Part shown: piece by piece, positions 16,036 through 24,286 of the stretch
Numbering within the stretch: the first letter of the stretch is position 1
Layout: every line of letters begins with the position of its first letter
DNA from: an uncultured Alphaproteobacteria bacterium
GTDB lineage: Bacteria; Pseudomonadota; Alphaproteobacteria; Rhodobacterales; Rhodobacteraceae
Length of the DNA stretch: 64,000 nt
NCBI GenBank assembly: GCA_902574225.1
Contig: CACGMO010000001.1
Span: 1 to 64,000 of the forward strand
Direction of reading: 5' to 3'
The notes under the pieces: model-generated
What the model saw: only the letters and a program-made list of their open reading frames with translations
Told to the model about the DNA's origin: nothing
Databases searched by the model: none
Program-made: the position numbers and the translations under genes

Positions 16036-17133
16036 ATGAATCTAAATCACTTTTCAGTTTCTCATGTTGAAGGAAAGGCTAGAGCTGGACTATTAAAAAC
16101 TGCTAGGGGCTATATTGAAACTCCTGTTTTCATGCCGGTTGGAACTGCTGCAACTGTGAAGGCAATGCTTCCCGAAACGCTTGAAAAAATCGGAGCTCAA
16201 ATTCTTCTATGCAACACCTATCACCTCATGCTTAGGCCCGGAGAAAAAGTAATCAACCAGTTAGGAGGTTTGAATAAATTTATGAATTGGTCAGGCCCAA
16301 TTCTCACTGATAGTGGAGGTTTCCAAGTAATGAGCCTTTCAAAGCTCAGGGTACTAGATGAGATGGGAGTGACCTTTAGATCTCATGTAGATGGCAAGAA
16401 GTTTTTACTAACTCCAGAAGCTTCAATAATGATCCAGGAAACGTTAAAGAGCACTATCATTATGGCCTTTGATGAGTGTACTCCGTTCCCTGTAGAAAAA
16501 GAAGTCGCAGAAAAAAGTATGAAATTGTCGTCAAGATGGGCTGAGAGGTCTAAATCCTCATTTAAAGGGTCCAATGGCTCCGTACTATTTGGAATTCAAC
16601 AAGGGGGAATGTTTAAAGATCTAAGGGAAGAAAGTTCACGTTTTCTTAATGATATTGGTTTTGACGGTTATGCTATAGGGGGTCTTGCCGTTGGAGAGCC
16701 TCAAAAAAAGATGTTTGAGGTCTTAGATTATTCTACAGACTTTTTTCCTAAAGACAGGCCTAGATACTTGATGGGTGTTGGTAAGCCTAGTGATATTGTT
16801 GGAGCCGTATTAAGAGGAGTAGATATGTTTGACTGTGTAATTCCGACAAGATCAGGCAGAAATGGTCAAGCTTTTGTTAAAAATGGAACTATTAATTTAA
16901 AGAATGCGCAATATCAATTGGATAATAGTCCAATTGATGAATCTTGTTTTTGTTATTGTTGCTCTAATTATTCTAGGGGATATCTCAGTCATCTGGTTCG
17001 ATCCAATGAGATTTTAGCATCTATGCTACTAACGCATCATAATTTATACTACTATATGGGTCTGATGAAAAACATAAGAGAGCACATAAAACGTGGTGAG
17101 TTTACTGCTTTTGCTAAAAAATTTTTCAAATGA
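16036..17133 (+). CDS. tgt: tRNA-guanine transglycosylase
   Basis: 365 residues. Exchanges guanine-34 for preQ1 in GUN-anticodon tRNAs (queuosine pathway). Evidence: CNTYHLMLRPG, catalytic Asp92 in LTDSGGFQVMS, FDECTPFP, GIQQGG, GYAIGGLAVGE, YLMGVGKP, and the second Asp in DCVIPTRSGRNG. The structural zinc site is ESCFCYCC...H in the C-terminal part (~304-325). RBS AGAGGA lies ten bases before the ATG. No queA or other queuosine gene is in the window. Confidence 0.96.
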   Translation: MNLNHFSVSHVEGKARAGLLKTARGYIETPVFMPVGTAATVKAMLPETLEKIGAQILLCNTYHLMLRPGEKVINQLGGLNKFMNWSGPILTDSGGFQVMSLSKLRVLDEMGVTFRSHVDGKKFLLTPEASIMIQETLKSTIIMAFDECTPFPVEKEVAEKSMKLSSRWAERSKSSFKGSNGSVLFGIQQGGMFKDLREESSRFLNDIGFDGYAIGGLAVGEPQKKMFEVLDYSTDFFPKDRPRYLMGVGKPSDIVGAVLRGVDMFDCVIPTRSGRNGQAFVKNGTINLKNAQYQLDNSPIDESCFCYCCSNYSRGYLSHLVRSNEILASMLLTHHNLYYYMGLMKNIREHIKRGEFTAFAKKFFK

Positions 17134-17177
17134 TAGTTTAGAAAAAAATAAAACCGTTATATTTCTAATGCACTAAG

Positions 17178-17207
17178 CTTGAATTTCTTTGTTTTAACAT
17201 CATATAT
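17178..17207 (+). promoter_or_regulatory. Possible RpoH-type (heat-shock) promoter of lon
   Basis: CTTGAA at 17178-17183 and CATATAT at 17201-17207 resemble the alphaproteobacterial sigma-32 elements (CTTG ... CYTATNT). The gap from CTTG is 19 bases, a little longer than the usual 17-18. Position, ~25 bp ahead of the lon start codon, and the known heat-shock control of lon support it; this is inference. Confidence 0.35.
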
Positions 17208-17233
17208 AGTTGAGTGAAAGATCGGAGGATATC

Positions 17234-19633
17234 ATGAGCGCTGTAAAATCACCTATTCCTGTTTTACCCCTAAGAGACATCGTTGTTTTCCCAAACATGA
17301 TAGTCCGACTTTTCGTTGGGCGAGAAAAATCGGTCTTTGCCCTAGAAGAAGTAATGAAAACAGAGCAACAGATACTCCTTGTTGCGCAAAAAGATGCAGG
17401 AAATGATAATCCTGGAGAAGACAATATTTTTAAAGTAGGCGTAATAGCCAACGTCCTGCAGGTTTTAAAATTACCTGATGGAGCGGTGAAAATTTTGATA
17501 GAGGGCAAACATCGTGTTAAGATATCGAAATTTTTAAGTGACAATAAATTTCTCGAAGCATTTTGTGAAGAAGTTGTCGATAGAAATTTTGAGGGTGATG
17601 AGATTGAAGCATTAAGGAGAACCGTTTCAACGGAATTTGATCGGTACTCAAAGCTTAATAAAAATATAACGGAAGAAGCCTTAGAAGCTATTAGAAAAGC
17701 TTCAGATCCTGTAATGCTGTCAGATTCAATTGCAGGACACCTTAATTTAACTGTTGAAAAAAAACAGGAGCTTCTAGAAATTTCTGACGTACAGAAGAGG
17801 CTCGAGAAAATACTTGAAGTTATTCAAGGTGAGTTGAGTGTTTTACGTGTAGAAAAAAAGATAAAAACAAGGGTTAAAAACCAGATGGAGAAAACCCAGC
17901 GCGAGTACTATCTCAACGAGCAAATGAAAGCCATCCAAAAAGAGTTAGGAGATGGTCCTGAAGGGCAAGATGAAATTGCAGAGATCCAGGGTAAGATAGA
18001 TAAAACAAAACTTAGCAAAGAAGCAAAGGAAAAAGCGGTTGCTGAGTTGAAAAAATTGAAATCAATGTCTCCGATGTCAGCTGAATCAGCGGTTGTTAGA
18101 AATTATTTAGATTGGCTTTTGACTATTCCCTGGAGAAAAAAATCTAGAATAAAATCAGATCTAAATCATGCTCAAGAAATTTTGGATAATGACCATTTTG
18201 GTCTTAAGAAAGTCAAGGAAAGAATTATTGAATACTTAGCTGTCCAACATCGAAGTAAAAAGCTAAAAGGACCAATATTGTGTCTTGTCGGCCCTCCCGG
18301 CGTCGGCAAAACTTCTTTAGGAAAGTCGGTAGCAAAGGCAACGAATAGGGAATTTATCAGAATCTCATTAGGCGGAGTTAGAGATGAGAGTGAAATAAGA
18401 GGTCATAGACGGACTTACATAGGATCGATGCCTGGAAAAATCATTCAAAGTATGAAAAAAGCCAAGACATCTAACCCACTGATATTATTGGATGAAATAG
18501 ATAAAATGGGATATGATTTTAGAGGCGACCCTGCTAGCGCAATGCTCGAAGTATTGGATCCTGAGCAAAACTCTACTTTCTCGGATCACTATTTGGAAGT
18601 TGAGTATGACTTGTCAGATGTGATGTTTATTACAACAGCTAATACCTTCAATATGCCCAGACCACTTCTTGACAGGATGGAAGTCATTCAGCTTTCTGGG
18701 TATACTGAGGATGAAAAGGCCGAGATAGCCAAAAGACATCTTATTAAAAAGCAAGTCGATAATCATGGCTTAGACGAAAACGAATTTGTACTCAAGGATA
18801 AAGGTCTTTATGAAATAATTCGCCATTACACAAGAGAAGCAGGTGTAAGAAATCTTGAGAGAGAGATTTCTAAATTATGCAGAAAAGTTTTAACACATAT
18901 CATTAAGAACAAGAAAAAGTCCGTAAAAGTTGATGAAAAGAACATAAGCGATCTTCTTGGGATTAAGAAGTTCAAATATGGCTTAGCCGAAGAACAAAAT
19001 CAAATAGGCGTCGCAACCGGTCTAGCGTGGACCGAAGTTGGTGGTGATCTTCTTTCAATTGAGGCAATAAAGTTACCTGGAAAAGGTAGGATGAAATCTA
19101 CCGGAAAGCTAGGTGAAGTTATGAAAGAAAGTATTGATGCTGCTTCAAGCTTTGTGCGCTCTAGGTCACCATCATTTGGCATTATTCCAACTTTGTTTGA
19201 CAAGTACGATATACATGTGCATGTTCCGGAAGGAGCTACACCTAAAGATGGCCCATCAGCTGGTATCGCGATGGTCACCTCAATAGTAAGTATGCTTTCA
19301 GAGACACCAATAAGAAAGGATGTCGCTATGACTGGAGAGGTCACTCTTCGAGGAAATGTGTTGCCAATTGGAGGTTTGAAAGAAAAACTCCTTGCAGCAT
19401 TACGTGGGGGAATAAAGACCGTCATCATTCCAAAAGAAAACGCAAAGGATTTGGCAGATATCCCTGACAACGTTAAAAACGAGCTAGAAATTATTCCAGT
19501 GACAACCGTGGAAGAGGTTTTGAGAGTCGCCCTTACAGAAAAGTTGCAAAGTATAGATTGGGATTTTTCTGATTATGAAAATAGCGACAATCTTAAAAGT
19601 AAAAAGTCAAGTGAAGTTGAGCTACCCAACTAA
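17234..19633 (+). CDS. lon: ATP-dependent Lon protease
   Basis: 799 residues from ATG 17234, which has GGAGG at 17224-17228. An upstream in-frame TTG at 17210 lacks a ribosome site and is rejected. LonA architecture: N-terminal substrate domain (IPVLPLRDIVVFP), coiled linker, AAA+ module with Walker A GPPGVGKTS and Walker B ILLDEIDK, then the C-terminal protease with the Ser-Lys dyad Ser675 (PKDGPSAG) and Lys718 (GGLKEK). Degrades misfolded and regulatory proteins in the cytoplasm. A likely heat-shock promoter lies just upstream. Confidence 0.97.
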   Translation: MSAVKSPIPVLPLRDIVVFPNMIVRLFVGREKSVFALEEVMKTEQQILLVAQKDAGNDNPGEDNIFKVGVIANVLQVLKLPDGAVKILIEGKHRVKISKFLSDNKFLEAFCEEVVDRNFEGDEIEALRRTVSTEFDRYSKLNKNITEEALEAIRKASDPVMLSDSIAGHLNLTVEKKQELLEISDVQKRLEKILEVIQGELSVLRVEKKIKTRVKNQMEKTQREYYLNEQMKAIQKELGDGPEGQDEIAEIQGKIDKTKLSKEAKEKAVAELKKLKSMSPMSAESAVVRNYLDWLLTIPWRKKSRIKSDLNHAQEILDNDHFGLKKVKERIIEYLAVQHRSKKLKGPILCLVGPPGVGKTSLGKSVAKATNREFIRISLGGVRDESEIRGHRRTYIGSMPGKIIQSMKKAKTSNPLILLDEIDKMGYDFRGDPASAMLEVLDPEQNSTFSDHYLEVEYDLSDVMFITTANTFNMPRPLLDRMEVIQLSGYTEDEKAEIAKRHLIKKQVDNHGLDENEFVLKDKGLYEIIRHYTREAGVRNLEREISKLCRKVLTHIIKNKKKSVKVDEKNISDLLGIKKFKYGLAEEQNQIGVATGLAWTEVGGDLLSIEAIKLPGKGRMKSTGKLGEVMKESIDAASSFVRSRSPSFGIIPTLFDKYDIHVHVPEGATPKDGPSAGIAMVTSIVSMLSETPIRKDVAMTGEVTLRGNVLPIGGLKEKLLAALRGGIKTVIIPKENAKDLADIPDNVKNELEIIPVTTVEEVLRVALTEKLQSIDWDFSDYENSDNLKSKKSSEVELPN

Positions 19634-19699
19634 ATTGATTTATTCTTACGCGAATTATTTCTTGAGTTTGAGATCGAAAGAGGCTAATCAAATATTAAT

Positions 19700-19775
<76 letters not shown>

Positions 19776-19798
19776 ACTGTGGACTTGTGTTCATTTGC

Positions 19799-19875
19799 GC
19801 GGTTGTAGCTCAGCTGGTTAGAGTGCCGGCCTGTCACGCCGGAGGTCGCGGGTTCGAGCCCCGTCAACCGCGCCA
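19799..19875 (+). tRNA. tRNA-Asp (anticodon GTC)
   Basis: 77 nt cloverleaf. Acceptor GCGGTTG pairs with CAACCGC; anticodon stem CCGGC/GCCGG with loop CTGTCAC (anticodon GTC); T arm GCGGGTTCGAGCCCCGT; discriminator G and encoded CCA. Lies 23 bp after tRNA-Val, probably one transcript, and its 3' end is only 14 bp before the start of the panB-like gene. Confidence 0.97.
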
Positions 19876-19889
19876 CTTAGGTACGAGAA

Positions 19890-20756
19890 TTGGTTAAGAA
19901 AAAAGATAAGCTCACTATTCAAGATCTTAAGAAAAAGAAGGCTGAAAACGAACGCTTGGCTATGGTTGCAGTTGGAGAATTTTTATCTGCTCAATGGGCA
20001 GAAGCGGCTGGTATTGATATAATTGGCGTTGGTGATAGCTTGGGGATGACACTCTATGGTCATGAGAATACTCTTTCAGTTACGGTTGATCAGATGATAC
20101 AACACTGCAGGGCTGTCAGAAAAGGTGCACCGAATACATTTTGTATTTTAGCTATGCCCTATGGCTCTTATTCTACAAAAAGTATGGCAATTAAAAATGC
20201 TTCAAAGATGATGAAAGAGAGTGGTGCTGATGCGATCAAATTACAGTGCGGGAAAGATAGAGTTGATATTATCAGCGCAGTATCTTCGGCAGGCATTCCT
20301 GTTATGAGTCATGTTGGATTATTGCCTCATTTAGTTCACGTATATGGTGGTTTCAAGATGCAGGGCAAAAATGCTGAAGATGCGGTTAAAATTATCGAAG
20401 ATGCAATTGCTATAGAGAATGCTGGTGCGGTAGGAATAGAGATTGAAGCGGTCCCGGCAGAGGTAGCCCATGAAGTTGATAGAGCTGTATCTATATTTAC
20501 GTTTTCAATTGGTGGTGGTGCCGCGGGAAACTGCCAATTATTAAATGGCTATGACCTGATAGGAGGATTTAATACATTCAAGCCAAAATTTGCTAAGCGT
20601 TTTGGAAATGTTGCCGATGTGGCTGAAAACGCCTTCAGAGAGTTTGTTAGTTCAGTAAAAGCTAATACTTTTCCAGATACAGAACATAGCTACAGTATGT
20701 CTCAAAGTGAAATTATTAAATTAAAACAATATCTTAAAAGCAAAAGAAAAAGCTAG
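19890..20756 (+). CDS. PanB-family (ketopantoate hydroxymethyltransferase-like) protein with altered metal site
   Basis: 288 residues aligning end to end with PanB: GVGDSLGMTLYGHENTLSVT, HVGLLPH, YGGFKMQGK, AVPAEVA, and GDTEHSY-like C-terminus (PDTEHSYSM). Of the three Mg ligands known in E. coli PanB (Asp45, Asp84, Glu114), the first is kept (Asp49), but the others read Ala88 (ILAMPYGSY) and Gln119 (IKLQCG). The IGIGAG motif is changed to IGGGAAGNC. It may therefore be a paralogue with a different reaction in the PEP mutase/isocitrate lyase superfamily rather than the pantothenate enzyme; no panC is nearby. TTG start at 19890, 14 bp after tRNA-Asp. Confidence 0.8.
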   Translation: MVKKKDKLTIQDLKKKKAENERLAMVAVGEFLSAQWAEAAGIDIIGVGDSLGMTLYGHENTLSVTVDQMIQHCRAVRKGAPNTFCILAMPYGSYSTKSMAIKNASKMMKESGADAIKLQCGKDRVDIISAVSSAGIPVMSHVGLLPHLVHVYGGFKMQGKNAEDAVKIIEDAIAIENAGAVGIEIEAVPAEVAHEVDRAVSIFTFSIGGGAAGNCQLLNGYDLIGGFNTFKPKFAKRFGNVADVAENAFREFVSSVKANTFPDTEHSYSMSQSEIIKLKQYLKSKRKS

Positions 20757-21292
20757 AAACTCAAATTTACTGTTTCGAAAGATAAACCTAGATAATCAAA
20801 ATAAATTAAAAGGCTATTATAGCTCAAAGATATTGTTATATCATTTACAAGTGGATGACAAAAAATTGTGTCTTTTCCTAACATTTCAGCATCTAGAAAG
20901 ATATTTATATCCTTTTTTTTGTTGTTTACGACGCTTAACGGGGTTACAGCACCTGGAAACACTCCAAGCTCCTCAAAAAGCCTTTCTTTACTCCCAAAAG
21001 AAAGCCTCGATGATCTTATTCTTTCAGTTAATCGCGTTAGATCAATCAAGCTATCTTCGTGAGCGATAACCAAATAATTTTTTTTCTTTTTGTCTCGTAG
21101 GAATAAGTTCTTAGTATGAAACCCATGCATATTATTTCTATACTTCTTTGCATCATTCACAGTAAATAAAGGTGGATGTTCAAAAATCTTAAATTCAATT
21201 TTTAAGTCTTTAAGTAAGTTATATAAAGATTTAGGTGATGTTGGCAGTGCGTAGGCGTAATTTGATGATGCATCCATATCTAACAAAAACAA
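20753..21292 (-). CDS. YbaK/ProX-type aminoacyl-tRNA deacylase (prolyl-tRNA editing)
   Basis: 179 residues. Family signature of the free-standing prolyl-tRNA editing proteins (PrdX/ProXp): EHPPLFTVNDA, TKNLFLRDKKKKNYLVIAHED, SFGSKERLFEELGVFPGAVTPLSVVN, HPLVND. These hydrolyse mischarged Ala-tRNA(Pro) in trans. The invariant Lys of the active site (TKNLFL) is present. Its stop overlaps the panB-like stop by four bases (shared CTAG), tail to tail. Two in-frame start ATGs (residues 1 and 6) are possible. Confidence 0.87.
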   Translation of the reverse strand: MFLLDMDASSNYAYALPTSPKSLYNLLKDLKIEFKIFEHPPLFTVNDAKKYRNNMHGFHTKNLFLRDKKKKNYLVIAHEDSLIDLTRLTERIRSSRLSFGSKERLFEELGVFPGAVTPLSVVNNKKKDINIFLDAEMLGKDTIFCHPLVNDITISLSYNSLLIYFDYLGLSFETVNLSF

Positions 21293-21337
21293 ATTTTAAA
21301 ATAATGATCTTCTATAGGGAAGAAAATTTTCTATATA

Positions 21338-21661
21338 CTAGCCACTTGATACTCTATCCTTAGCAGCTTGTAGACATTCATTCATCTTCGCTCTAATGAC
21401 TTGTTCATCAACTATCCCTTCAAGGTCAGCTTTTAGTTTTCTGAACACATCTTCATCTCCAGCTTCTTGAATATCTGACTTAACAACATCTTTGATATAT
21501 TGCTGGGTTTTATCTTCGTCTAAGCCTTTAAGTTCAGCAGCCCAAGCCCCTAACAGCTTATTTCTCAATGCTTCGATTTTAAATGTTATATTTTGCTCAT
21601 GTGCGAATTTATTCTCGAAACCATCTTTTCTTTCATCAAATGTGGACACGGTATCCTCCAA
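21338..21661 (-). CDS. DUF1476 protein, ATP synthase zeta-subunit inhibitor
   Basis: 107 residues. The opening STFDERKDGFENKFAHEQN, then FKIEALRNKLLGAWAAELKGL and AGDEDVFRKLKADLEG, are diagnostic of DUF1476. This is the alphaproteobacterial F1-ATPase zeta inhibitor, whose N-terminal segment inserts into F1 and blocks ATP hydrolysis (family knowledge). It is a strong taxonomic marker for Alphaproteobacteria. The gene stands alone, not in an atp operon. Confidence 0.92.
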   Translation of the reverse strand: MEDTVSTFDERKDGFENKFAHEQNITFKIEALRNKLLGAWAAELKGLDEDKTQQYIKDVVKSDIQEAGDEDVFRKLKADLEGIVDEQVIRAKMNECLQAAKDRVSSG

Positions 21662-21719
21662 GTGTTTCTACAACAATGTAGTTAGTTTAAAAAGGATTTC
21701 AACAGCTGGTTTTTATATT

Positions 21720-22328
21720 TTAAATAAAATTTATTAACTTTATTCCTTTTTCAATCATCGTTTTCCTTGCAAGTTTTTCAGAATTTTTGAGATTAATAGC
21801 TTTGGTTAAATCTTGAAAAACAAACACGTCAAAGCCTAGATTTATTCCATCTAACGCAGAATAAAAAACACAATAATCAAAAGCTAACCCACATAAGTAA
21901 AGCCTCTTTATTTTTTTTTTAACCAAATATCCTTCTAATCCAGTGGTTGTAGTTTTGTCATTTTCAAAAAAAGCGGAGTAACTATCAATTTTTGGATTGC
22001 ATCCCTTTCTAAGAATAAGATTGGAGTTATTAGTATTTAAATTTTTATGGAAATTTGCTCCTATTGAACCTTGAATGCAGTGATCAGGCCATAGAATTTG
22101 AGAGCCATAGTCCATTTCTATGTTTGAGTAAACCTCGGCGCTATTATTTGATGCAAATGAGCTATGTTCCTCGGGATGCCAATCTTGAGTTAAAATTATA
22201 GTATCAAATCTTTCTTGAGCATCGTTTATAGGTCCTACAAGCTTTTCACCATCTTTAACTGCCAGTGCTCCACCATGACAAAAGTCGTTTTGCATATCTA
22301 TGATTATTAAAGCAGAACTCATTTTCAT
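21720..22328 (-). CDS. pncA: Nicotinamidase
   Basis: 202 residues of the isochorismatase-fold nicotinamidase family. Converts nicotinamide to nicotinate for NAD salvage. Catalytic triad Asp11 (DMQNDF), Lys108 (LRKG) and Cys153 (AFDYCV) all present; metal site Asp49-His51-His55 in DWHPEEH, plus LWPDHCIQGSIGA. Followed upstream by the IalB-like gene 13 bp away. Co-location with a sirtuin (which releases nicotinamide from NAD) 600 bp away makes a recycling link plausible, but that is inference. Confidence 0.94.
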   Translation of the reverse strand: MKMSSALIIIDMQNDFCHGGALAVKDGEKLVGPINDAQERFDTIILTQDWHPEEHSSFASNNSAEVYSNIEMDYGSQILWPDHCIQGSIGANFHKNLNTNNSNLILRKGCNPKIDSYSAFFENDKTTTTGLEGYLVKKKIKRLYLCGLAFDYCVFYSALDGINLGFDVFVFQDLTKAINLKNSEKLARKTMIEKGIKLINFI

Positions 22329-22341
22329 TTAGTATAGGATT

Positions 22342-22878
22342 TTAGTTGCAAGATGAAAGAAGATAATTAAATGATTTTGTGAATCCCATCAAGCTAAATT
22401 GATCTACTAGCATAGAGCCATCTATGCCTTGTAATTCAATTGTTAAGCTATTCCCACCAAGGAGCAATGTTATATCCTCTTTCATAAAGCGATTTATTAT
22501 AGCATGCTTACTTCTAGAGTTTTCATTAGAACTCAAAGCGATTAGCCCAAACACCTTTCTGTTATCAATATTCATAGAGCCAGAAATATTGATTTTCAAT
22601 GGGTAGTCAGAGAAATATGACATTGAATAGTCTGTATTATTTTTATTTTTGGACAAATATATGAATGAATTTTGCCTATTTTTGCCTAAAACCTCTCTTG
22701 AGTTAAAATATGAGGCTGTTTTTTTTGCTTTTGAGGCTAAAAAGCATTCATTAGATGAAGAAGAGTAAACAGTCCAATCACGATACTTTTTTTTGACAAA
22801 GAAGTCTTGCCCAACAGCGTTTTGCACAAAGAAATAGGTAAATAAGCCTAAAATTATTGGAAAGAATTTAAGTTTCAT
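22342..22878 (-). CDS. Invasion-associated locus B (IalB)-like periplasmic protein
   Basis: 178 residues with a signal peptide (1-23, ending VGQ). Pattern fits alphaproteobacterial IalB-family proteins: YRDWTVYSSSSNECFLASKAK, a beta-rich middle with SYFSDYPLKINIS, and the C-terminal SMLVDQFSLMGFTKSFNYLLSSC. The two conserved cysteines (first strand and C-terminus) may form a disulphide. Role is unclear outside Bartonella; in free-living relatives it is a common envelope protein. AAAGGAT precedes the ATG. Divergent from the sirtuin gene across 49 bp. Confidence 0.75.
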   Translation of the reverse strand: MKLKFFPIILGLFTYFFVQNAVGQDFFVKKKYRDWTVYSSSSNECFLASKAKKTASYFNSREVLGKNRQNSFIYLSKNKNNTDYSMSYFSDYPLKINISGSMNIDNRKVFGLIALSSNENSRSKHAIINRFMKEDITLLLGGNSLTIELQGIDGSMLVDQFSLMGFTKSFNYLLSSCN

Positions 22879-22927
22879 AATATCCTTTTATGCAAATAAA
22901 TTGTAATTTTATACTAAAATAAAGAAA

Positions 22928-23698
22928 ATGGGAACTCTATATATAACAGGAGCAGGTGTAAGTTCTGATAGTGGCATTCCTACTTTTCGTGGTGCTGATG
23001 GATTTTGGACTATAGGTAGTGAAAACTATACACCCCAGGAAATGGCAACGAGATATATGTATTTACATAATCCCGAACAGTTTCTTTTATGGTATTTCAA
23101 ACGGTTTGCAAAATATAGAAATGCAGAACCAAATGATGTTCATCGATGGCTCGCAAATAAGAATTTGATTACACAAAACATTGATGGGCTGGACGGAAAA
23201 GCTGGTAATATGAGTTATATTCCGGTACACGGCCGTCTCGATAAAGTTACCGTTTTTTCAGAGGAGGGTGAAGAATCTTTGATAATTGATGCTCCTTGGG
23301 AGAAAATTTCTCGTCTTGGGTTCACACATGATAATGACCCAAAGGCTGATGACTCTTTGATTAAAACACTGCTAGAGTATTTCAAAATAGAAAAAGACAA
23401 ACAACAAAAATATCATCCTACTCTGGGTTATTCGCTAAAACCGTTCGTACTTTTGTTTGATGAAATTTATACAGATTTATACAGGATAGGTGAGGCTCAA
23501 CAAAGGATGATTAAAGCAGACAAAATGGTTTTTATGGGAACTTCCTTTAGCGTAAACATAACAGCAATAGCACTTAGAATAGCGGCGTCCAACTCAATAG
23601 ATATTGAAATAATAGACCCAAATCCAATCGATATTGGCTATAAACATGCTGCCTATTTTGAAATGTCAGCGTTAGAATACGTTGAAAGTTTTTTATAA
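22928..23698 (+). CDS. Sir2-family protein lacking the zinc site
   Basis: 256 residues. NAD-binding sirtuin motifs are excellent: GAGVSSDSGIPTFRG (8-22), TQNIDGLD (82-89), catalytic His101 in PVHGR, and MGTSFSVN for the second nucleotide segment. However the protein contains no cysteine at all, so the usual Cys4 zinc module between His101 and the GTS motif is absent and replaced by an acidic insert (about 108-160). Such proteins may act as NAD hydrolases, ADP-ribosyl transferases or deacylases without zinc; activity cannot be assigned. Its last 46 bp overlap the end of msrQ on the other strand. Confidence 0.82.
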   Translation: MGTLYITGAGVSSDSGIPTFRGADGFWTIGSENYTPQEMATRYMYLHNPEQFLLWYFKRFAKYRNAEPNDVHRWLANKNLITQNIDGLDGKAGNMSYIPVHGRLDKVTVFSEEGEESLIIDAPWEKISRLGFTHDNDPKADDSLIKTLLEYFKIEKDKQQKYHPTLGYSLKPFVLLFDEIYTDLYRIGEAQQRMIKADKMVFMGTSFSVNITAIALRIAASNSIDIEIIDPNPIDIGYKHAAYFEMSALEYVESFL

Positions 23699-24282
23699 AG
23701 CTTAGTGCTTTTTATCTTCAGAATGAGAATAAAAGTTGTTATGCCTGTGTAAAAATATAACTCTACCGTCCAGGTTTTGGACATCAAAATGAAATGAAAA
23801 ATTGATAATATTATTGCTATATAGACAAAGCTGTGGATCTTATTCCATGTCTTAATATTTAATTTACGAAGTGCAAAATTATTCGACGTGAGCGCTAAGG
23901 GTATCAAGGTTATAAAAGCAAAAAAGCCTGCAATTATATAATATCTTTTTTGTAGGTCAGATAACAATATGTCTATTGAGAGACCAATATCGAGGAAAAA
24001 ATATACACAAATGTGGGAAACGATATAATAAAATGCAACCAATCCAATGCAACGTCTATACCTCACTAAATTAATCTTCGCGTATTTAAAAAGTGGTGAA
24101 ATTGAAAGAGTTGCTAGTAAAAATATAAGCCCAAGTTCTCCGTATTTATGCTCTAAAGACCGCAGAGGGTCGGGACCTAGTTGATCAACTGTTCCCCAAT
24201 AGAAATAAAGGGGTATTGGGGTAAGTAAAATACAATATAGCAATGAAATGGGTAGAGACCTAAATAAACTGCTGGACGCCAT
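23653..24282 (-). CDS. msrQ: MsrQ heme-binding membrane subunit of the MsrPQ methionine sulfoxide reductase
   Basis: 209 residues, about five to six hydrophobic segments, ferric-reductase-like. Conserved elements: GPDPLRSLEHKYGE at the first loop, RRCIGLVAFYYIVSHICVYF (heme His), TSNNFALRKLNIKTWNKIHSFVYIA (second heme His). Passes electrons from the quinone pool to MsrP in the periplasm to repair oxidised methionines. Starts 4 bp after msrP. The C-terminal codons overlap the convergent sirtuin gene by 46 bp. Confidence 0.93.
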   Translation of the reverse strand: MASSSLFRSLPISLLYCILLTPIPLYFYWGTVDQLGPDPLRSLEHKYGELGLIFLLATLSISPLFKYAKINLVRYRRCIGLVAFYYIVSHICVYFFLDIGLSIDILLSDLQKRYYIIAGFFAFITLIPLALTSNNFALRKLNIKTWNKIHSFVYIAIILSIFHFILMSKTWTVELYFYTGITTFILILKIKSTKLYKKLSTYSNADISK

Positions 24283-24286
24283 TATT

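Noticed and set aside
17210-17233. Upstream TTG start of lon
   Set aside because: It lies at the predicted transcription start and has no ribosome site, while ATG 17234 has GGAGG at good spacing.
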